A stretch of 33,421 nt of DNA from JAKPRU01 sp029568995 (GCA_035430965.1 DAOMHQ010000038.1:1-33421); one strand, 5' to 3'; shown: positions 7,020 through 15,466, counted from the stretch's first letter. The notes: generated by a model from the sequence alone, not told the origin. Numbers and translations are program-made.

Positions 7020-8744
7020 TCATTCGGTGCGGGGAGTCTCGCTGTAAGGCAGGACCTGAATTTCATCGTTGATTAAAGTGATGGTGGCGGGTCCGGTGGG
7101 TCGTTTTACCGAGTACTCGGTTTCCAGGATGCGGATTTCCGTGCCGGGCCAGACCTGTTTGCGGGCTTTCACGAAACGCATTTTCCGCATTCCGGTTTCA
7201 TAGGCTTCTTCGAGACGTGCAATTTCCTCTTTCTTGGCGGCGACCAGTTCCTTGTATTTTCTCATGGCCACCAGGGCCTTTTTCAGGTTCTTTTCTTTGT
7301 CCGCATCCAGGGAGCCTTTATTTTTTTTCAGGCGGGCGAGTTTCTCGGCGGCTTTCTTGAATTGTTTCCGCTTCTCGTCCAATTCCTCCAACCGAGCGCG
7401 CATTTCCTCCAAATTGGCAGGAATGGCGAGTGTCGCCACGCCTAATTCAATTCGGGTTCGAACGCCCATTTCCGAGCCGATTTCCTCGGCCTCGACGGTG
7501 TCCTCGGCTCGAATCAGCCCCTGAGCAATGACTCCGTGATTTCCTTCCGCAAGAACCGATCCCCCGCTCCAGATCGCCGTATGATAAATACTGCCCGCTG
7601 TCAGCACATTCCCACCGGCGCGGACTTTCACCTCGTTCAGGAACTGCACGCGCACAACCCCTTTGGCTTCCAGGTACCCTTTGCCTCCTCCCTCCACGCC
7701 GCCGTTCACCATGAGATCGGCCTCGGAAACAATGGTGGACGCCTCTACAAGTCCGCCGACATTCACGGTCTCCTTGGAATACACACGAAATCCCGACAGG
7801 ACGCTGCCTTGAACTGTGACACCGATGGGGGAATTGACATTGCCCGTGGTGTAGCAAACATCGCCTGGGATCAGCACGCATGGTTTGACGGAGAGAACCT
7901 TGCCCTCCAGCGCCAGGTAGCCCTCTGCCTGGGCGGTCAGTTGCGTGCCGTCTTCGGAGATGGCGGTGTTCTCGCCGGGGATCAACTCAGCGGGAGCGCC
8001 CTCTTCAGCCGGGATTTCTTCGCCCAGGACATTGGATCCGGCCACGCCCGGTATGGGTGCCACTAGTTCCGCAAGCAGGTGGCCCGGGGAGACATAATAG
8101 AACAGGTTGAGTTCTTTGTAGTCCGCACGACCACTATCCAGGACCTTGGGCTTCCCGCTGATGACCTCCAGGTCGAAGGCGTAATTAACATAACCGTTCT
8201 TGGGGGGGACAGGCTGCGTTCCGCGTGCGACGACAATCGCCCGTTCCATCGGCTTTCCGCTGCAAATCTGCTGAATCCCTTTTGCATTCAGGCCGTGGAT
8301 GATTCCTTCATGTTCCAGGTACGATTCGACTTTCTCCGGAGTCCAGGCACCGCCGAATCGGGGATCGATCTGCATCGAAACCTGCATTTTGTCTTCTCGC
8401 ATAAACAGCCGTGGCCCGAGTTTTTCCATGGCCTGGACCAGAAACTCCGGGACGGTCTCCGCCCCATCTCCAACGGTCTGGACCTCGCCGGATTTCAGCA
8501 GGTTCGAAAAACTTTTGCAGAGGGTTTCAATCGAGGCGTGGAAAATCTCCCGAAGGCGTTCTTCGGGCATGGTGGCAAGCCAGCCATCCACCTGGTCGAG
8601 GAATTGGGCATTACTCTTGAGTTCCAGAATGGCGGCGGCCAGGGCCGGGGATGGCTCCGATTCCTGGTATTTCTCCAGATCCAGGATCGCATCCGACACC
8701 CCGGTCTTCAACACGGCAAGAACTTCCGCAAAAAGCTCACTCAT
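7020..8744 (-). CDS. FapA (DUF342) family protein
   Basis: A 574-aa cytosolic protein. The N-terminal about 110 residues are helical and family-unspecific. The middle holds the FapA/DUF342 core: a conserved strand region with AIVVARGTQPVPPKNGYV (about 172-190), then a polymer-like beta-solenoid of short strands (GVTVQGSVLSGFRVYSKE, VNVGGLVEAS, VRAGGNVLTAGSI, IIAQGLIRAEDTVEA type repeats, about 290-430). After this comes a long Lys/Glu-rich coiled coil (about 450-540) and a short C-terminal strand region. In Vibrio, FapA takes part in flagellar and glucose-PTS signalling; in most phyla its role is unknown. No flagellar gene is in the window. The ATG start is preceded by a G-rich but weak ribosome site. 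Confidence 0.85.
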   Translation of the reverse strand: MSELFAEVLAVLKTGVSDAILDLEKYQESEPSPALAAAILELKSNAQFLDQVDGWLATMPEERLREIFHASIETLCKSFSNLLKSGEVQTVGDGAETVPEFLVQAMEKLGPRLFMREDKMQVSMQIDPRFGGAWTPEKVESYLEHEGIIHGLNAKGIQQICSGKPMERAIVVARGTQPVPPKNGYVNYAFDLEVISGKPKVLDSGRADYKELNLFYYVSPGHLLAELVAPIPGVAGSNVLGEEIPAEEGAPAELIPGENTAISEDGTQLTAQAEGYLALEGKVLSVKPCVLIPGDVCYTTGNVNSPIGVTVQGSVLSGFRVYSKETVNVGGLVEASTIVSEADLMVNGGVEGGGKGYLEAKGVVRVQFLNEVKVRAGGNVLTAGSIYHTAIWSGGSVLAEGNHGVIAQGLIRAEDTVEAEEIGSEMGVRTRIELGVATLAIPANLEEMRARLEELDEKRKQFKKAAEKLARLKKNKGSLDADKEKNLKKALVAMRKYKELVAAKKEEIARLEEAYETGMRKMRFVKARKQVWPGTEIRILETEYSVKRPTGPATITLINDEIQVLPYSETPRTE

Positions 8745-8892
8745 CCAATAACCCCCATTTTCGTTATTCTACCCTACTTTGGGCGTCGCGAAAACGTGTC
8801 CGGTGCAAAGTTTGAGAGCCCGGATCGACCGCTTTTCGGGTCCCGGCGTGATATGATCGGCCAATAATCTATTTGAGAGACGATTCGGCAAG

Positions 8893-10593
8893 ATGGCGAT
8901 TCCTCAAACGACCGAGACGCAAAGCCCTCCCATCGTCGAGACCTGGAGACTTCCAGCGGTATTGTGGGCGATTGCCTGTTTGCTGATTCAAATCCCCGTG
9001 CTGGAGGACCGGTCATTCGATCCGGATGAAGGTCTTCGGGTGTATTGCGCACTGGAGCTATTGCAGAATCGGACACCCTATCGGGATTTCTGGGACCACA
9101 AAGATCCTGCGGAATGGCTGCTTTGTGCGGGGCTGATGTTGTTATTCGGGGACAGCATTTCGGGTTTGAGGCTGGGAGTGAACGTACTCAGAGCCTTGCT
9201 GGTCTATCATCTTTGTGGCCTGGGGCAACAGGCGCGCGTCGGAAAAAACGCCTGGTTCACCGGCGGACTGGCAACTGTTTTGCTGATTGCGGAGCCGATT
9301 CAGGGGAATACATCGGCGATGGAGATTCCGGCGCTGTTGCTGGTTGTGCTTGCGATGCGACTTGTATTGAAGGGGGATGTTCAGTTGATATTGAGGAGTC
9401 TCTTGTTACGCAGTCAACCCCCACCTGACCTCCCCCGATCTTCGGGGGAGGGACCTCTCACGCAAGACATGGTTTTATCCATCCTGGCGGGTGTTCTCTC
9501 CGGGTTTGCCATGCTTCTCAAACCGACCGCTGTTGTTGCATGCCTTCCGGCGTTGCTCGTTCTTTTTATCAACGGTTCTGCACGACGGCTGATCGGAATG
9601 GCGGTCGGCATGGGAGCCGCGTTTGGGGCGATATTCGGCTGGTGTTTCATGAAAGGGATCCTCTCGGATTGGCTCTTCGTGATGACTGTGTACAACCCGT
9701 CGTATTCAAGGGGAACTCCGCATTGGGAGTATCTGTCCGGTGTTGTGCCCCCCAGACTTTTTTTTCTGTTGCCGTTTCTGTTTCTGTCTGGGGCGGGCTT
9801 TCTGCAACAAAAGAAGGATGAACGATCGAATCGGCTGTGGCTTCCGATCTGGCTGACCGGCGCTGTCGTGTCGGTTTGTATCGGATGGCGCTTTTATCCC
9901 CATTATTTCCTGTTACTCGGGCCGCCCATGGCGCTTGCCGGTTCCCATGCCATTGAAGCGAACGCCGTGTTTCCCACCCGGTGCCCCCGAACGCGGTCCC
10001 TGTGGATATGGATTCTCCTCCCGCTCGCGTTGTTTCAATCGGTACAATCCGTGAAATGGTACTGGACAGAGGCCCGCGACTGGAAACCGCCCGCAATCGG
10101 TTTCTTTACGAATGAGGATATTCTCCGTCTCGCTGTGGAGATCCGACACGAGACATCGTTCGAGGACTCGATCTTTGTGATCGGCTATTGCCCGGATCTT
10201 TATGTTTTATCTGGGCGAAGATCGGCAAGCCGGTATTTCTTCCACCTTCCCTACACCGCCGAGCACTCACCGATTCGGGAAGAGGCACGGAGAGAAGTCC
10301 TGGAGATATTGCAGAATGCCCCGCCGAAATTCATTGTGGTGATGAAAAAGGACTGGACACCGCAGCATCCGATGGACAGCGATAGATTTGTGGATCAATG
10401 GTCCGAGATGAGCCTGTTTCTCGAAGAGAACTACTCGCGGCTGGAATCCAAGGAATTATTCAATGCATATATTCTGAAGGGATCGTTCAATCCATCCGAC
10501 GATACAGATCGCCCAACCCCATCGAGCCGTAGTGCGACAGAATATGCTTGTTTACCGATGGCGGCAGAGAACGGAGATTGGAGTCGTAGATAA
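8893..10593 (+). CDS. polytopic membrane glycosyltransferase, ArnT/PMT-like
   Basis: A predicted GT-C fold glycosyltransferase that would move a sugar from a polyprenyl-phosphate donor on the outer face of the inner membrane. The first membrane span (WAIACLLIQIPVL) is followed by the family signature FDPDEGLRVYCALELL and TPYRDFWDHKDP in the first large loop; the Asp-Glu pair is the catalytic/metal site in this fold. About ten further hydrophobic spans follow, then a soluble C-terminal domain. Residues 175-187 (QPPPDLPRSSGEG) are encoded by an in-frame copy of the intergenic repeat R4 and sit in a loop between spans. The last 35 or so codons overlap, antisense, the 3' end of the next gene; the tail after YILKGSF looks like a read-through extension. 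Acceptor and sugar cannot be deduced. Confidence 0.82.
   Translation: MAIPQTTETQSPPIVETWRLPAVLWAIACLLIQIPVLEDRSFDPDEGLRVYCALELLQNRTPYRDFWDHKDPAEWLLCAGLMLLFGDSISGLRLGVNVLRALLVYHLCGLGQQARVGKNAWFTGGLATVLLIAEPIQGNTSAMEIPALLLVVLAMRLVLKGDVQLILRSLLLRSQPPPDLPRSSGEGPLTQDMVLSILAGVLSGFAMLLKPTAVVACLPALLVLFINGSARRLIGMAVGMGAAFGAIFGWCFMKGILSDWLFVMTVYNPSYSRGTPHWEYLSGVVPPRLFFLLPFLFLSGAGFLQQKKDERSNRLWLPIWLTGAVVSVCIGWRFYPHYFLLLGPPMALAGSHAIEANAVFPTRCPRTRSLWIWILLPLALFQSVQSVKWYWTEARDWKPPAIGFFTNEDILRLAVEIRHETSFEDSIFVIGYCPDLYVLSGRRSASRYFFHLPYTAEHSPIREEARREVLEILQNAPPKFIVVMKKDWTPQHPMDSDRFVDQWSEMSLFLEENYSRLESKELFNAYILKGSFNPSDDTDRPTPSSRSATEYACLPMAAENGDWSRR
9415..9451 (+). repeat. 37-nt repeat R4, in-frame coding copy
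   Basis: Identical without mismatch to the reverse complement of 2830-2866. It carries the perfect core CCTCCCCCGA..TCGGGGGAGG and adds about 12-13 codons to the membrane protein gene without breaking the frame. Confidence 0.92.
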
Positions 10594-12067
10594 CAATTTT
10601 TGGTTTGTTTTGCTCAATCGCTTCGATCAAGTTTTTGTCTAATTCATCCTCTGTGAGCATGGCGCGGATTTCGCGGTGAAGGAAAAAGTAATAATAGGCA
10701 TGGGGCTGGAAGAAGGCATATCCGCTCCACCCGTCCAGAACACAATCATCCGAATTTGTTTCCTCATCAATTAACCGAATATACTCTTTCTGTGCGGTGT
10801 TTCGGACGTAGTTCTGCTGAAGCGTGTTCATAATCGGGCCAAGAGAGATCACCACCGCAACAAGAACAATCAAGACCTCGCGTCGTCGAAGAAAGAGAAC
10901 CGAAAGGGCGCAAACTCCAGCGAAAATTAGGTAGAGAAAAGGATCATCCCCGATTTGCCAGCTGTTTTCCGCAGAAGCAATTGCCAGGGATATTCCGAGG
11001 AGGATTGCGAAAAGAAAGTCATAGATTCGGGGCGGTTTCTTCTCCCGGCAGAGGATTCGATCCGTCAGCCATTTCGCCCCAAGAATAGCCCACAGCGGGA
11101 ACAGGAGCATGAGATACTGTCGCTGCACAATGGGAATCAAAAAGAATCCCGAACAGACTCCCGCGAGCGAGCCGAGCAGAATCGCATTCTCCGGAGCCTC
11201 TCGGCAATTCCTCAAGAAATAGAGAATACCCACGAACCCCAGCGCGAACACGATGGAGTTCTGTCGGACAAATTCAAGGCAGACAGGAAGCGGGCTGATC
11301 CGAATTTCCCATACGGCATTGAACAGGAAACAACGATGAATAAACTCCCCGAATGCACCGAAAAGAAGAAAGAAGAATGCGGTGAGAATAAGAGGTAGCA
11401 GAACTCCCAACAAAAAAAAGGCGATTCGGTGTATTGCTGTTGCGACGCAGTTCTTCTGCGATTTCATTCTCAGTAACAGCAACGCGAAAAAAACGCCGGC
11501 AACACCTGGGATGACCTTTTGCGAAAATAGTATGGAAATTCCTGCGCATATTCCGAACCAGAAATAGACAAATCCCCGCTCAGAACGAATGGCCCGAACG
11601 CCCATCCACAGGGACAACAGCCAGAAACATGTCTCCAGGCCATCAGGACGGATTTCCATGGATTTTTGCACGGACATTTCGGTACAGATCAGCAATAGAA
11701 CCGAAAGCGCTCCGACATATCTTCCATACAACAGAGAGGAAAATTGATAGGTAAGAAAGGCGATGCCGACCATTACGAAGAACATGAAAATCCGTCCCGC
11801 GAACAGAACCCGCAGGGGATCATCGAGCAATAGATACAGCGGCTGGAGGAAGATCCAGAAGAGCGGTGTGTGATGCTCGAAGAAATCCCGGTACGGAACC
11901 ATCCCTTGATTGGTGCAGAACGCGGCGTGCAGATGCTCGAATTCATCGGGATCGAACAGCCTGTAGAGAAATTCGGGAATGCGGATCAGCAGAACCGTCG
12001 CCGCAAGTGCCAGAGTGACTACCGATAAAACAGTTCTGTATTCGGAAACGTGGGATTCCTGTTCCAT
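10487..12067 (-). CDS. polytopic membrane glycosyltransferase, ArnT/PMT-like
   Basis: A second GT-C type membrane glycosyltransferase, 526 aa. The open frame runs further upstream, but ATG 12067 is preferred: it follows GGAGAC with 8-nt spacing and the span VVTLALAATVLLIRIPEFLY then begins near residue 15. The first loop has FDPDEFEHLHAAFC and PYRDFFEHHTPLFW, the same signature spacing as the plus-strand gene at 8893, so the two are paralogues of one superfamily. Around ten to twelve spans follow, then a soluble C-terminal region (YIRLIDEETNSDDCVLDGWSG). It begins 5 nt after the stop of the membrane-protein gene at 12073-13749, so the two are almost certainly co-transcribed. It overlaps the convergent paralogue by 107 nt at its 3' end. 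Confidence 0.82.
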   Translation of the reverse strand: MEQESHVSEYRTVLSVVTLALAATVLLIRIPEFLYRLFDPDEFEHLHAAFCTNQGMVPYRDFFEHHTPLFWIFLQPLYLLLDDPLRVLFAGRIFMFFVMVGIAFLTYQFSSLLYGRYVGALSVLLLICTEMSVQKSMEIRPDGLETCFWLLSLWMGVRAIRSERGFVYFWFGICAGISILFSQKVIPGVAGVFFALLLLRMKSQKNCVATAIHRIAFFLLGVLLPLILTAFFFLLFGAFGEFIHRCFLFNAVWEIRISPLPVCLEFVRQNSIVFALGFVGILYFLRNCREAPENAILLGSLAGVCSGFFLIPIVQRQYLMLLFPLWAILGAKWLTDRILCREKKPPRIYDFLFAILLGISLAIASAENSWQIGDDPFLYLIFAGVCALSVLFLRRREVLIVLVAVVISLGPIMNTLQQNYVRNTAQKEYIRLIDEETNSDDCVLDGWSGYAFFQPHAYYYFFLHREIRAMLTEDELDKNLIEAIEQNKPKIVIYDSNLRSLPPSVNKHILSHYGSMGLGDLYRRMD

Positions 12068-12072
12068 TGGGA

Positions 12073-13749
12073 TTACGTCTCCGTTCCGTTTCGACCCAAC
12101 CGAAAAATGACAATGCCACTGCGCCGGTATAACTCGTGAAGCCTCTTCTCGGACTTCATCCACTGGGGGGTGCGCACTTCCTGAATCAGAATCCAGTCGA
12201 TCCGATAGCGATCCAGAATCTCCATCGCCCGGTCCCGTGTACCTCGGAATACCTCTTCGTAAAGGGGAAAGATCTTTTTCTCAAAAGGCCCGATCCGCCC
12301 ATCCGCAAACACTTTCAGGCGGGGATAACAATCGTAAATGATCCTTCCACCGAATGAAAAATCGTTAAAGATATTCCCTTCGGCGTGGATTTCATTCAGA
12401 AATGCCGTTGCGTTTTTGAGGTCGAACCAGTCACGGCTGTAAACCGGTTTGTTCAGGATCAGAAGGAGAAGATAGCCGATGAGGAGAAGGGAGGAGAACC
12501 TCTTTCCCTCAACCCAACCCTCTCCCGGAGGGAGAGGGACGCGGCTCGAAGGGAGAACGGATAACAGGGGCAGAATGGCGATGGTTGAGAGAAACATGAA
12601 TCGGAATGCGGAGAAAGAGATCACCACAAAGACACAAAGGCACAAAAGATATATAAGGTGACTGAAATTGGATGAGCGGGAATAAGTCTTTCTGAGCGCG
12701 ACTCCGGTGGAACCGGTGATTTGGGAAAGAAAGTGTAATCTCGATTCCGTCATCGCGAATCCCGGCCCCTGAGTCTGCGAAGGGCCGGGATGTGGCGATC
12801 TCAGGCCGGTACGCTCCAACGTCGAGATTCCTACGTCGCTTCGTTCCTCGGAATGACGGGCGCATGGGAGATTCCTCAGGAGCAGCAGAATAAACACGGC
12901 CGCACTGGCGAGCAATATCAAAACACTCGACCAGGATTGGGGGAGTTGAGTGAGCGGCGACAGCCATTCGTTGATGGTGACATACTGATATGCGCGATTT
13001 TCGAACAGGGAGAACGGTATCAGGCGGAAGTGATAGGGGTTGAGAAATCCGGCCAGCATCGCCGCAAACAGAACTAATGTATCGCGATTCCACTGCGGTT
13101 TCCCATGCGCGACCCAGCGCTGCACGAGGCACATTGCCAGATAGAATTCACCCAGGAGGATGCTTGGATGCGTGTTGCTCCAGAGCGTCATCAGGGGGAT
13201 AGTCCAGAGAGGAACCGGACGTCCCGGTGTGCGAAGACACTCCGATAGCACCATGACAGCCAGGAAAACCGGGACGACCAAGTGAGGCCGAAACTCCAGG
13301 GTGGCGCAGAAAAAAGCGGCGTTCGCGAGAATCAGCAACCGTATCGCGGAGGAAATGGCCGCCTTTCGGCAGGCGAACCAGACCAGACAAACGAACCCCA
13401 GGCGGGTGACGGTGTCGAGCAGTTGAAGACCGGCATCGCCCATCGCAAGGTCCGCAAGATAGAACACGCACTGCCCGATCCAGGAATGGACCAGCCACGG
13501 CTGCCCGTTCACTGTGCAGGTGAACCGGTCCGGCGAGGGCCATGTCCATTCGCCAAGGATCAGTTTGCCGCATTGGATATGCCACCAGGTGTCATGGCTC
13601 CAGAACGGGCGGATCAGCAGGCAGGCGCATGTGCCCAGGAAGATTCCGATAACAATGCTCCGTAGAAGGGCAGGGCGCACAGGGGGCTTCCTCGCTTTGG
13701 GATTTTCACCTTCCTTGGTAGCATAAACGTGTCCGGTAACTTCGGGCAA
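12073..13749 (-). CDS. polytopic membrane protein, probable glycosyltransferase, with repeat-derived segments
   Basis: A 558-aa inner-membrane protein with about ten spans. Its first periplasmic loop, SHDTWWHIQCGKLILGEW then a DRFTCTVNGQPWLVHSWIG motif, matches a widespread uncharacterised GT-C-like family. The start is uncertain: no ATG is in frame. TTG 13749 has AAGGGGCG seven bases upstream, so I prefer it to TTG 13812, which would overlap the divergent small gene. Unusually, three stretches in the C-terminal half come from dispersed repeats, in order: residues about 298-334 (RHSEERSDVGIS...), about 364-376 (IYLLCLCVFVVIS, part of a membrane span) and about 403-416 (SSRVPLPPGEGWVEG). The frame stays open through all of them, and the C-terminal soluble part (GGRIIYDCYPRLKVFADGR) is intact. 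Confidence 0.75.
   Translation of the reverse strand: MPEVTGHVYATKEGENPKARKPPVRPALLRSIVIGIFLGTCACLLIRPFWSHDTWWHIQCGKLILGEWTWPSPDRFTCTVNGQPWLVHSWIGQCVFYLADLAMGDAGLQLLDTVTRLGFVCLVWFACRKAAISSAIRLLILANAAFFCATLEFRPHLVVPVFLAVMVLSECLRTPGRPVPLWTIPLMTLWSNTHPSILLGEFYLAMCLVQRWVAHGKPQWNRDTLVLFAAMLAGFLNPYHFRLIPFSLFENRAYQYVTINEWLSPLTQLPQSWSSVLILLASAAVFILLLLRNLPCARHSEERSDVGISTLERTGLRSPHPGPSQTQGPGFAMTESRLHFLSQITGSTGVALRKTYSRSSNFSHLIYLLCLCVFVVISFSAFRFMFLSTIAILPLLSVLPSSRVPLPPGEGWVEGKRFSSLLLIGYLLLLILNKPVYSRDWFDLKNATAFLNEIHAEGNIFNDFSFGGRIIYDCYPRLKVFADGRIGPFEKKIFPLYEEVFRGTRDRAMEILDRYRIDWILIQEVRTPQWMKSEKRLHELYRRSGIVIFRLGRNGTET
12503..12541 (-). repeat. palindromic repeat family R5, in-frame coding copy
   Basis: Core of two 9-bp arms, CCCTCTCCC and GGGAGAGGG, around GGA at 12518-12538, preceded by CCCTCAACCCAA. 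The same core and flank, in reverse complement, are at 17747-17779, and a variant with GGC in the loop is at 30080-30100. This copy encodes about 13 residues of the membrane protein at 12073-13749. Confidence 0.85.
12622..12660. repeat. A-rich low-complexity repeat (CACAAAGACACAAAGG type), in-frame
   Basis: Sequence of the type CACAAAGACACAAAGGCACA followed by AAAGATATATAAGG. From general knowledge this is a common dispersed repeat in genomes of this kind; within the window only a loose relative (TTTCACGAAAGACACGAA, near 19467) is seen. On the minus strand it encodes the hydrophobic stretch IYLLCLCVFVVIS of the membrane protein. Confidence 0.5.
12749..12857 (-). repeat. dispersed repeat family R1, in-frame coding copy
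   Basis: A 109-bp copy with the terminal sequences GTCATCGCGA at the left and GGAATGAC at the right, as in 19343-19433 (there reversed). It shares GAGTCTGCGAAGGGC and TGGCGATCTCAGGCC with that copy. Read on the minus strand it adds about 36 codons to the membrane protein at 12073-13749, without a stop. Confidence 0.88.
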
Positions 13750-13796
13750 TGAATCGCCCCTTGATCGGGCGAAATTGCTTTTTGAGATACTCCAAT

Positions 13797-13991
13797 ATGA
13801 AACTGTTTGCAAAAGAAATTCCCATCACACGGGAACGGTTTTTTCATTACCTGCTGGTGGCGATCACATTCGCTGCCTGCTACCTGGTGTTCGGATATTG
13901 GAACCTGGCGGGCAATGGTGGGGCGCAGTACGGTTACGGCTGCTATGATGGCACACCGATCAAGGCCCCGGCATCCAAGAAGCGCCCCTAA
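13797..13991 (+). CDS. small single-span membrane protein, 64 aa
   Basis: Begins MKLFAKEIPITRERFFHYL, has one hydrophobic span (YLLVAITFAACYLVFGYW, about residues 18-35) and ends in a Gly/Tyr-rich outward or periplasmic tail with one cysteine (GGAQYGYGCYDGTPIKAP) and a basic end. The family is unknown to me. The ATG has no strong Shine-Dalgarno sequence, so calling it a gene rests on protein-like composition (charged amphipathic start, span, polar tail) and position. It is divergent from the membrane protein gene, 47 bp from the preferred start of that gene, and its stop overlaps the stop of the convergent aldehyde dehydrogenase gene by 4 nt. It could be an accessory subunit for the membrane glycosyltransferases, but nothing proves this. 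Confidence 0.55.
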   Translation: MKLFAKEIPITRERFFHYLLVAITFAACYLVFGYWNLAGNGGAQYGYGCYDGTPIKAPASKKRP

Positions 13992-15415
13992 CGATTCAGG
14001 TTGGTCACCAGGATTCTCGGTTCGGTCATCTCTTCCATGCTGTAGCGGACTCCCTCTCGTCCGAGACCGGAATCCTTGACCCCGCCGTATGGGAAATGAT
14101 CCAACCGGAATGTCGGGAAGTCATTGATGATCACTCCCCCCACCTCCAATGTGCGAAACGCATACTCAATCCGCCGGATGTCGTGGGTGAACGCCCCCGC
14201 CTGGAGTCCATAGGCCGAACGATTCACCTCCTCACACGCCCGCTCGAAATCATCATAGGGATCGAGCGTGACAACCGGCCCGAAAACCTCCTCGCATTTC
14301 ACGCGGGCATTCTGCGGAACCCCCTCCAGCACAGTGGGCCGCACTAGAGTCCCACGCCGTCTGCCGCCGCAAAGTCTTCGCGCGCCGCCCTGCATGGCTT
14401 CCCGAATCCATTCCATTACCCGTTGCGCCTCCATGCGGCGGATACATGGCCCGACCACGGTTTCGGGTTTCGCCGGATCTCCGACAGACAGACTGCGCAC
14501 CGCTTTCAGGAACCGTTTCTTAAATTCATCGTATATCGGGCGATGAACCAGTATTCTCTGGACCGAAATACAGACCTGTCCCGCCTGAACGAACGCCCCC
14601 ACCGCCAGCCGTTCCGCGACCCAGTCCCGGTCCGAATCCGAATGAACCACCGCCGCCGCATTTCCTCCGAGTTCCAGCGCGATCCTCTTCTTGCCGCAGA
14701 TCGACTTGAGATACCACCCGACTCTTGCGCTTCCGGTAAAACTCAGCACTCGAAACCGGTCATCGCGGACCAGGTATTCCGCGACCGGAATGGGGCAGTG
14801 CAGGACATTGAATGTCCCCGGCTCCGCGCCAGCCTCATGGACAATGCGGGCCAGTTCGAGGACACTGATCGGCCCCTGCGGGGGCGGCTTGAGTGCGACT
14901 GAACTCCCCACCGCAATGGCGGGCGCGATTTTGTGGGCGGTGAGGTTGATCGGGAAATTGAACGGCGTGAAGGCCAGGATCGGGCCGAGCGGGAACCGTT
15001 CCGTCCGTGCAATGTATCCCCGCCCCGCCTTGGCAATATCCATGGGGATGGTCTCGCCGCCGAAACGGATCGCCTCTTCCGCCGCGAGAGTGAACGTAGT
15101 TGCAGCGCGGTCCACCTCGCCCAGCGCGCTGGTGATCGGTTTGCCGGTTTCCCGCATGACCCATTCAGCCAGGCGTTCGCGTTCGCTCTGAATGCCGCGG
15201 ACGATGTTGAGCAGGATTTCCCGACGTTCATCGCGTGATTTCATACGGTTCCGATGAAATGCGTCGGTTGCTGCCCGGATGGCCTGCTCCGCCTGTTCTT
15301 TTCCTGCAAGCGCGACTTTCCCGACAATGGAATCATCGTATGGGTTGACAATATCCTCCCACTCTCTGGATTCCACCGATTTGCCGTTGATGAATAGGGC
15401 CTTCTTGGGTGTCAC
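13988..15415 (-). CDS. NAD(P)-dependent aldehyde dehydrogenase
   Basis: Oxidises an aldehyde to the acid or, in some members, the acyl-phosphate precursor. At 475 aa it is full length for the ALDH superfamily. Features in order: NAD-binding region with AFTPFNFPINLTAHKIAPA (about 149-167) and KPPPQGPIS (about 174), FTGSARVGWYLKS (about 223), the catalytic glutamate in ALELGGNAAAVV (about 245), and the catalytic cysteine in GQVCIS (about 279). The C-terminal EEVFGPVVTLDPYDD and PYGGVKDSGLGREG close the fold. The sequence is closest in style to the lactaldehyde/glyceraldehyde-3-phosphate (GapN-like) and phosphonoacetaldehyde branch; substrate not assignable. Start is GTG at 15415, supported by GGAGGA five bases upstream. 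It lies 51 bp behind the lipoprotein gene on the same strand. Confidence 0.9.
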   Translation of the reverse strand: MTPKKALFINGKSVESREWEDIVNPYDDSIVGKVALAGKEQAEQAIRAATDAFHRNRMKSRDERREILLNIVRGIQSERERLAEWVMRETGKPITSALGEVDRAATTFTLAAEEAIRFGGETIPMDIAKAGRGYIARTERFPLGPILAFTPFNFPINLTAHKIAPAIAVGSSVALKPPPQGPISVLELARIVHEAGAEPGTFNVLHCPIPVAEYLVRDDRFRVLSFTGSARVGWYLKSICGKKRIALELGGNAAAVVHSDSDRDWVAERLAVGAFVQAGQVCISVQRILVHRPIYDEFKKRFLKAVRSLSVGDPAKPETVVGPCIRRMEAQRVMEWIREAMQGGARRLCGGRRRGTLVRPTVLEGVPQNARVKCEEVFGPVVTLDPYDDFERACEEVNRSAYGLQAGAFTHDIRRIEYAFRTLEVGGVIINDFPTFRLDHFPYGGVKDSGLGREGVRYSMEEMTEPRILVTNLNR

Positions 15416-15466
15416 AGTCGTCCTCCGTGAACCGAGTCTCCTAATGCTCCGGTTTCTCTCTCAATT

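Noticed and set aside
8792..13737. Shared 13-mer AAACGTGTCCGGT at 8792-8804 and 13725-13737 as a common operator
   Set aside because: The second copy lies inside the start of the membrane protein gene, and flanks do not match; probably a remnant of another dispersed repeat.
13750..13812. TTG 13812 as start of the minus-strand membrane protein
   Set aside because: It would overlap the divergent small gene and lacks a ribosome site; TTG 13749 has AAGGGGCG at good spacing.
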